DNA of 7,035 nucleotides from Cloacibacterium caeni_C (GTDB lineage Bacteria > Bacteroidota > Bacteroidia > Flavobacteriales > Weeksellaceae): the NCBI GenBank assembly GCA_002422665.1, contig DITA01000056.1, forward strand, positions 1-7,035. The letters run 5' to 3'. The notes beneath the pieces were generated by a model. The model made no database searches. It had not been told where the DNA came from and saw only the letters and a list, made by a program, of their open reading frames with translations. Below are positions 5,213-7,035 of this stretch, piece after piece. A program made the position numbers and the translations under genes. Each line of letters begins with the position of its first letter. Position 1 is the stretch's first letter.

Positions 5213-6985
5213 ATGTCAGTTACAAGATTGTTTGACTTTGCTCATCATGCGCTATACAAATTCCCGAAAGAGGATGCTTTGGTGACCAAATATAATGGAG
5301 TTTGGACAAAAACTTCTACAAAAGAATACGTAAGTCAAGGAAATAAAATTTCCAGAGGACTGTTAAAATTAGGGATTAAACCGGGTGATAAAATCGGGCT
5401 AATTTCTACGAATAACCGCACAGAATGGCACATTATGGATTTGGGAATTTTGCAAATTGGTGCAATAGACGTTCCTGTATATCCTACTATTTCTATTGAA
5501 GATTATATTTACATCTTTAATAATGCGGAAATAAAATACGTTTTTGTTTCAGATAAAGATTTGTACGAAAAATTACTTCAAGTAAAACCTCAAGTAGAAA
5601 GTTTGAAAGGAATTTTTACTTTTGATGACATTCCTGGAGCTGCAAACTGGAAGGAAGTACTCGATTTGGGAGAAAATGATGACAATCAACAAGAAGTAGA
5701 AGACATTGCTAAAACGATTCAACCTGATGATTTAGCAACTTTAATTTACACTTCTGGAACTACTGGAAGACCAAAAGGAGTAATGCTTACGCACAGAAAC
5801 ATCGTTGCAAATGTGTTGGCTTGTGACCACAGAATTCCTAGAAATTGGAAATTAGAATATACAGATATTAAAGTATTAAGCTTTTTACCTATCTGTCATA
5901 TTCTTGAGAGAATGATTTCTTATCTATTTATGTACAACGGTTTTTCGATTCACTTTGCAGAAAGTATTGATAAAATTGGGGATAACGTAAAAGAAGTGAA
6001 ACCTCATTACATGACGGTAGTACCAAGATTGGTAGAAAAAGTATATGATAAAATTGTAGACAAAGGTGCTGCAGCTGGTGGTCTGAAAACCAAAATTTTC
6101 TATTGGGCACTGTCATTGCTTGAAAATTATGATATAAAGAAACCTAAATCTTTAAAACATAGAATTGCAGATAAACTGGTATTCTCTAAATGGAGAGAAG
6201 GTTTAGGAGGCAATATGATTACTTTAGTAAGTGGTTCTGCTGCTCTATCTACCAAACTGAACAGAAGTTTCCACGGTGCTGGAATTCCTATTTTAGAAGG
6301 TTACGGGCTTACAGAAACTTCACCAGTAATTGCGGTAAACTCTTTCGAAAGAGTGAAAATAGGAACTGTAGGTCATGTTTTAGATAATTTAGATGTAAAA
6401 ATCCAAGCAGATGGAGAAATCACCGTAAAAGGACCTTCTGTTTTCCAAGGATATTATAAAGACGAAGAAAAAACCAAAGAAGCATTTACAGAAGATGGTT
6501 ACTTCATGACGGGAGACATCGGTCATATAGACGAAGAAGGTTTCTTACACATTACAGACCGTAAAAAAGAAATGTTCAAAACTTCTGGTGGTAAATATGT
6601 TGCGCCTCAAGTTTTAGAAAATTTAGCGAAAGGTTCTAAATTTATCGAACAAATTATGGTAGTAGGTGACGGCGAAAAAATGCCGTGCGCTTTAGTACAA
6701 CCAGACTATGCATTTGCAAAACTTTGGGCAGAGAGAAAACACCTTAAAATAGGTAAAACACCAGAAGAAATGGCGAATTCTCCTGAGCTAAAAGCAAGAA
6801 TTATGAAAGATATTAATTTGCTGAATGCTACTTTAGGAAAATGGGAGCAAATCAAGAAAATAGAGCTTACTCCTACGCTTTGGACCATAGAAGACGGATT
6901 ACTTACTCCAACAATGAAACTAAAACGTAAAGCGGTAAAAGAAAAATTCTTTAATCTTTACGAAAAATTATACGACAGAGCATAA
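5213..6985 (+). CDS. Long-chain acyl-CoA synthetase (AMP-forming, FAA1 type)
   Basis: A 590-residue ATP-dependent ligase that activates fatty acids to acyl-CoA through an acyl-adenylate; cytosolic or loosely membrane-bound, at the entry to beta-oxidation or lipid synthesis. The adenylate-forming motifs occur in order: the ATP-binding P-loop TLIYTSGTTGRPKGVMLTH (176-194), the long-chain-type stretch SFLPICHILERM (223-234), SGSAALS (340-346), YGLTETSPV (364-372), TGDIGHIDEEGFLHITDRKK (433-452) with the Asp435 and Arg450 positions that contact the nucleotide in relatives, and SGGKYVAP (458-465). The C-terminal TPTMKLKRK (565-573) holds Lys569, which aligns with the catalytic A10 lysine. The length is typical for the bacterial COG1022/FAA1 branch, which is distinct from FadD of Escherichia coli, so the symbol fadD is not assigned. 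The start at 5213 gives a normal N-terminus (MSVTRLFDFA) and fits the upstream promoter candidate. It is divergent from the acyl-CoA dehydrogenase gene. No clear T-rich terminator for this strand is seen before the window ends. Confidence 0.93.
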   Translation: MSVTRLFDFAHHALYKFPKEDALVTKYNGVWTKTSTKEYVSQGNKISRGLLKLGIKPGDKIGLISTNNRTEWHIMDLGILQIGAIDVPVYPTISIEDYIYIFNNAEIKYVFVSDKDLYEKLLQVKPQVESLKGIFTFDDIPGAANWKEVLDLGENDDNQQEVEDIAKTIQPDDLATLIYTSGTTGRPKGVMLTHRNIVANVLACDHRIPRNWKLEYTDIKVLSFLPICHILERMISYLFMYNGFSIHFAESIDKIGDNVKEVKPHYMTVVPRLVEKVYDKIVDKGAAAGGLKTKIFYWALSLLENYDIKKPKSLKHRIADKLVFSKWREGLGGNMITLVSGSAALSTKLNRSFHGAGIPILEGYGLTETSPVIAVNSFERVKIGTVGHVLDNLDVKIQADGEITVKGPSVFQGYYKDEEKTKEAFTEDGYFMTGDIGHIDEEGFLHITDRKKEMFKTSGGKYVAPQVLENLAKGSKFIEQIMVVGDGEKMPCALVQPDYAFAKLWAERKHLKIGKTPEEMANSPELKARIMKDINLLNATLGKWEQIKKIELTPTLWTIEDGLLTPTMKLKRKAVKEKFFNLYEKLYDRA

Positions 6986-6988
6986 ATC

Positions 6989-7016
6989 AAAAAAGACCTC
7001 CCATTTTAGGGAGACC
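6989..7016 (-). terminator. Hairpin terminator oriented for a - strand gene beyond the right edge
   Basis: Read on the - strand, GGTCTCCC (from 7016) pairs with GGGAGGTC (7002-6995) over 8 bp, with two G-U wobbles, a six-base loop, and then TTTTTT (A at 6989-6994 on +). In + RNA the two wobbles become A/C mismatches and no T run follows, so it is unlikely to end the synthetase transcript well. It implies a convergent gene to the right, outside the window. Confidence 0.6.
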
Positions 7017-7035
7017 ACTGAAAAACTAAAATTTC

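Overview
The window looks like ordinary chromosome from a low-GC member of the Bacteroidota, most likely a flavobacterium near Chryseobacterium or Cloacibacterium. The reasons are the AT-rich, A-rich leaders without Shine-Dalgarno sequences, promoter-like TAnnTTTG/TAnnTTTA elements, signal peptides ending in SAQ, a TonB-C-like exported protein, and the sequence style of the housekeeping enzymes. The genus is an inference from protein and promoter style; no rRNA or other marker is present.

Layout, left to right: (1) the 3' end of prfC (peptide chain release factor 3), + strand, entering from the left edge and closed by a hairpin terminator; (2) a + strand lipoprotein with a DUF4349-like domain and a C-terminal membrane helix, with its own likely promoter; (3) a perfect hairpin that serves as a shared terminator for two convergent units; (4) a - strand pair read from right to left: a secreted DUF2891 protein, then 10 bases later an exported protein with a TonB-C-like domain; (5) a - strand acyl-CoA dehydrogenase with its own terminator; (6) a 122-base divergent spacer with candidate promoters in both directions and an inverted repeat over one of them; (7) a + strand long-chain acyl-CoA synthetase; (8) at the right edge, a hairpin oriented to end a - strand gene lying beyond the window.

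The acyl-CoA synthetase activates fatty acids to acyl-CoA, and the divergent acyl-CoA dehydrogenase catalyses the first oxidative step of beta-oxidation. The two share a control region and plausibly a regulator. The DUF2891/TonB-C-like pair is exported and probably co-transcribed, with unknown function. No mobile element, CRISPR array, tRNA, rRNA or frameshifted gene was seen. I see no convincing new multi-gene system. The most unusual points are the internal duplication in the TonB-C-like protein, the secreted DUF2891 pairing, and the inverted repeat between the fatty-acid genes.
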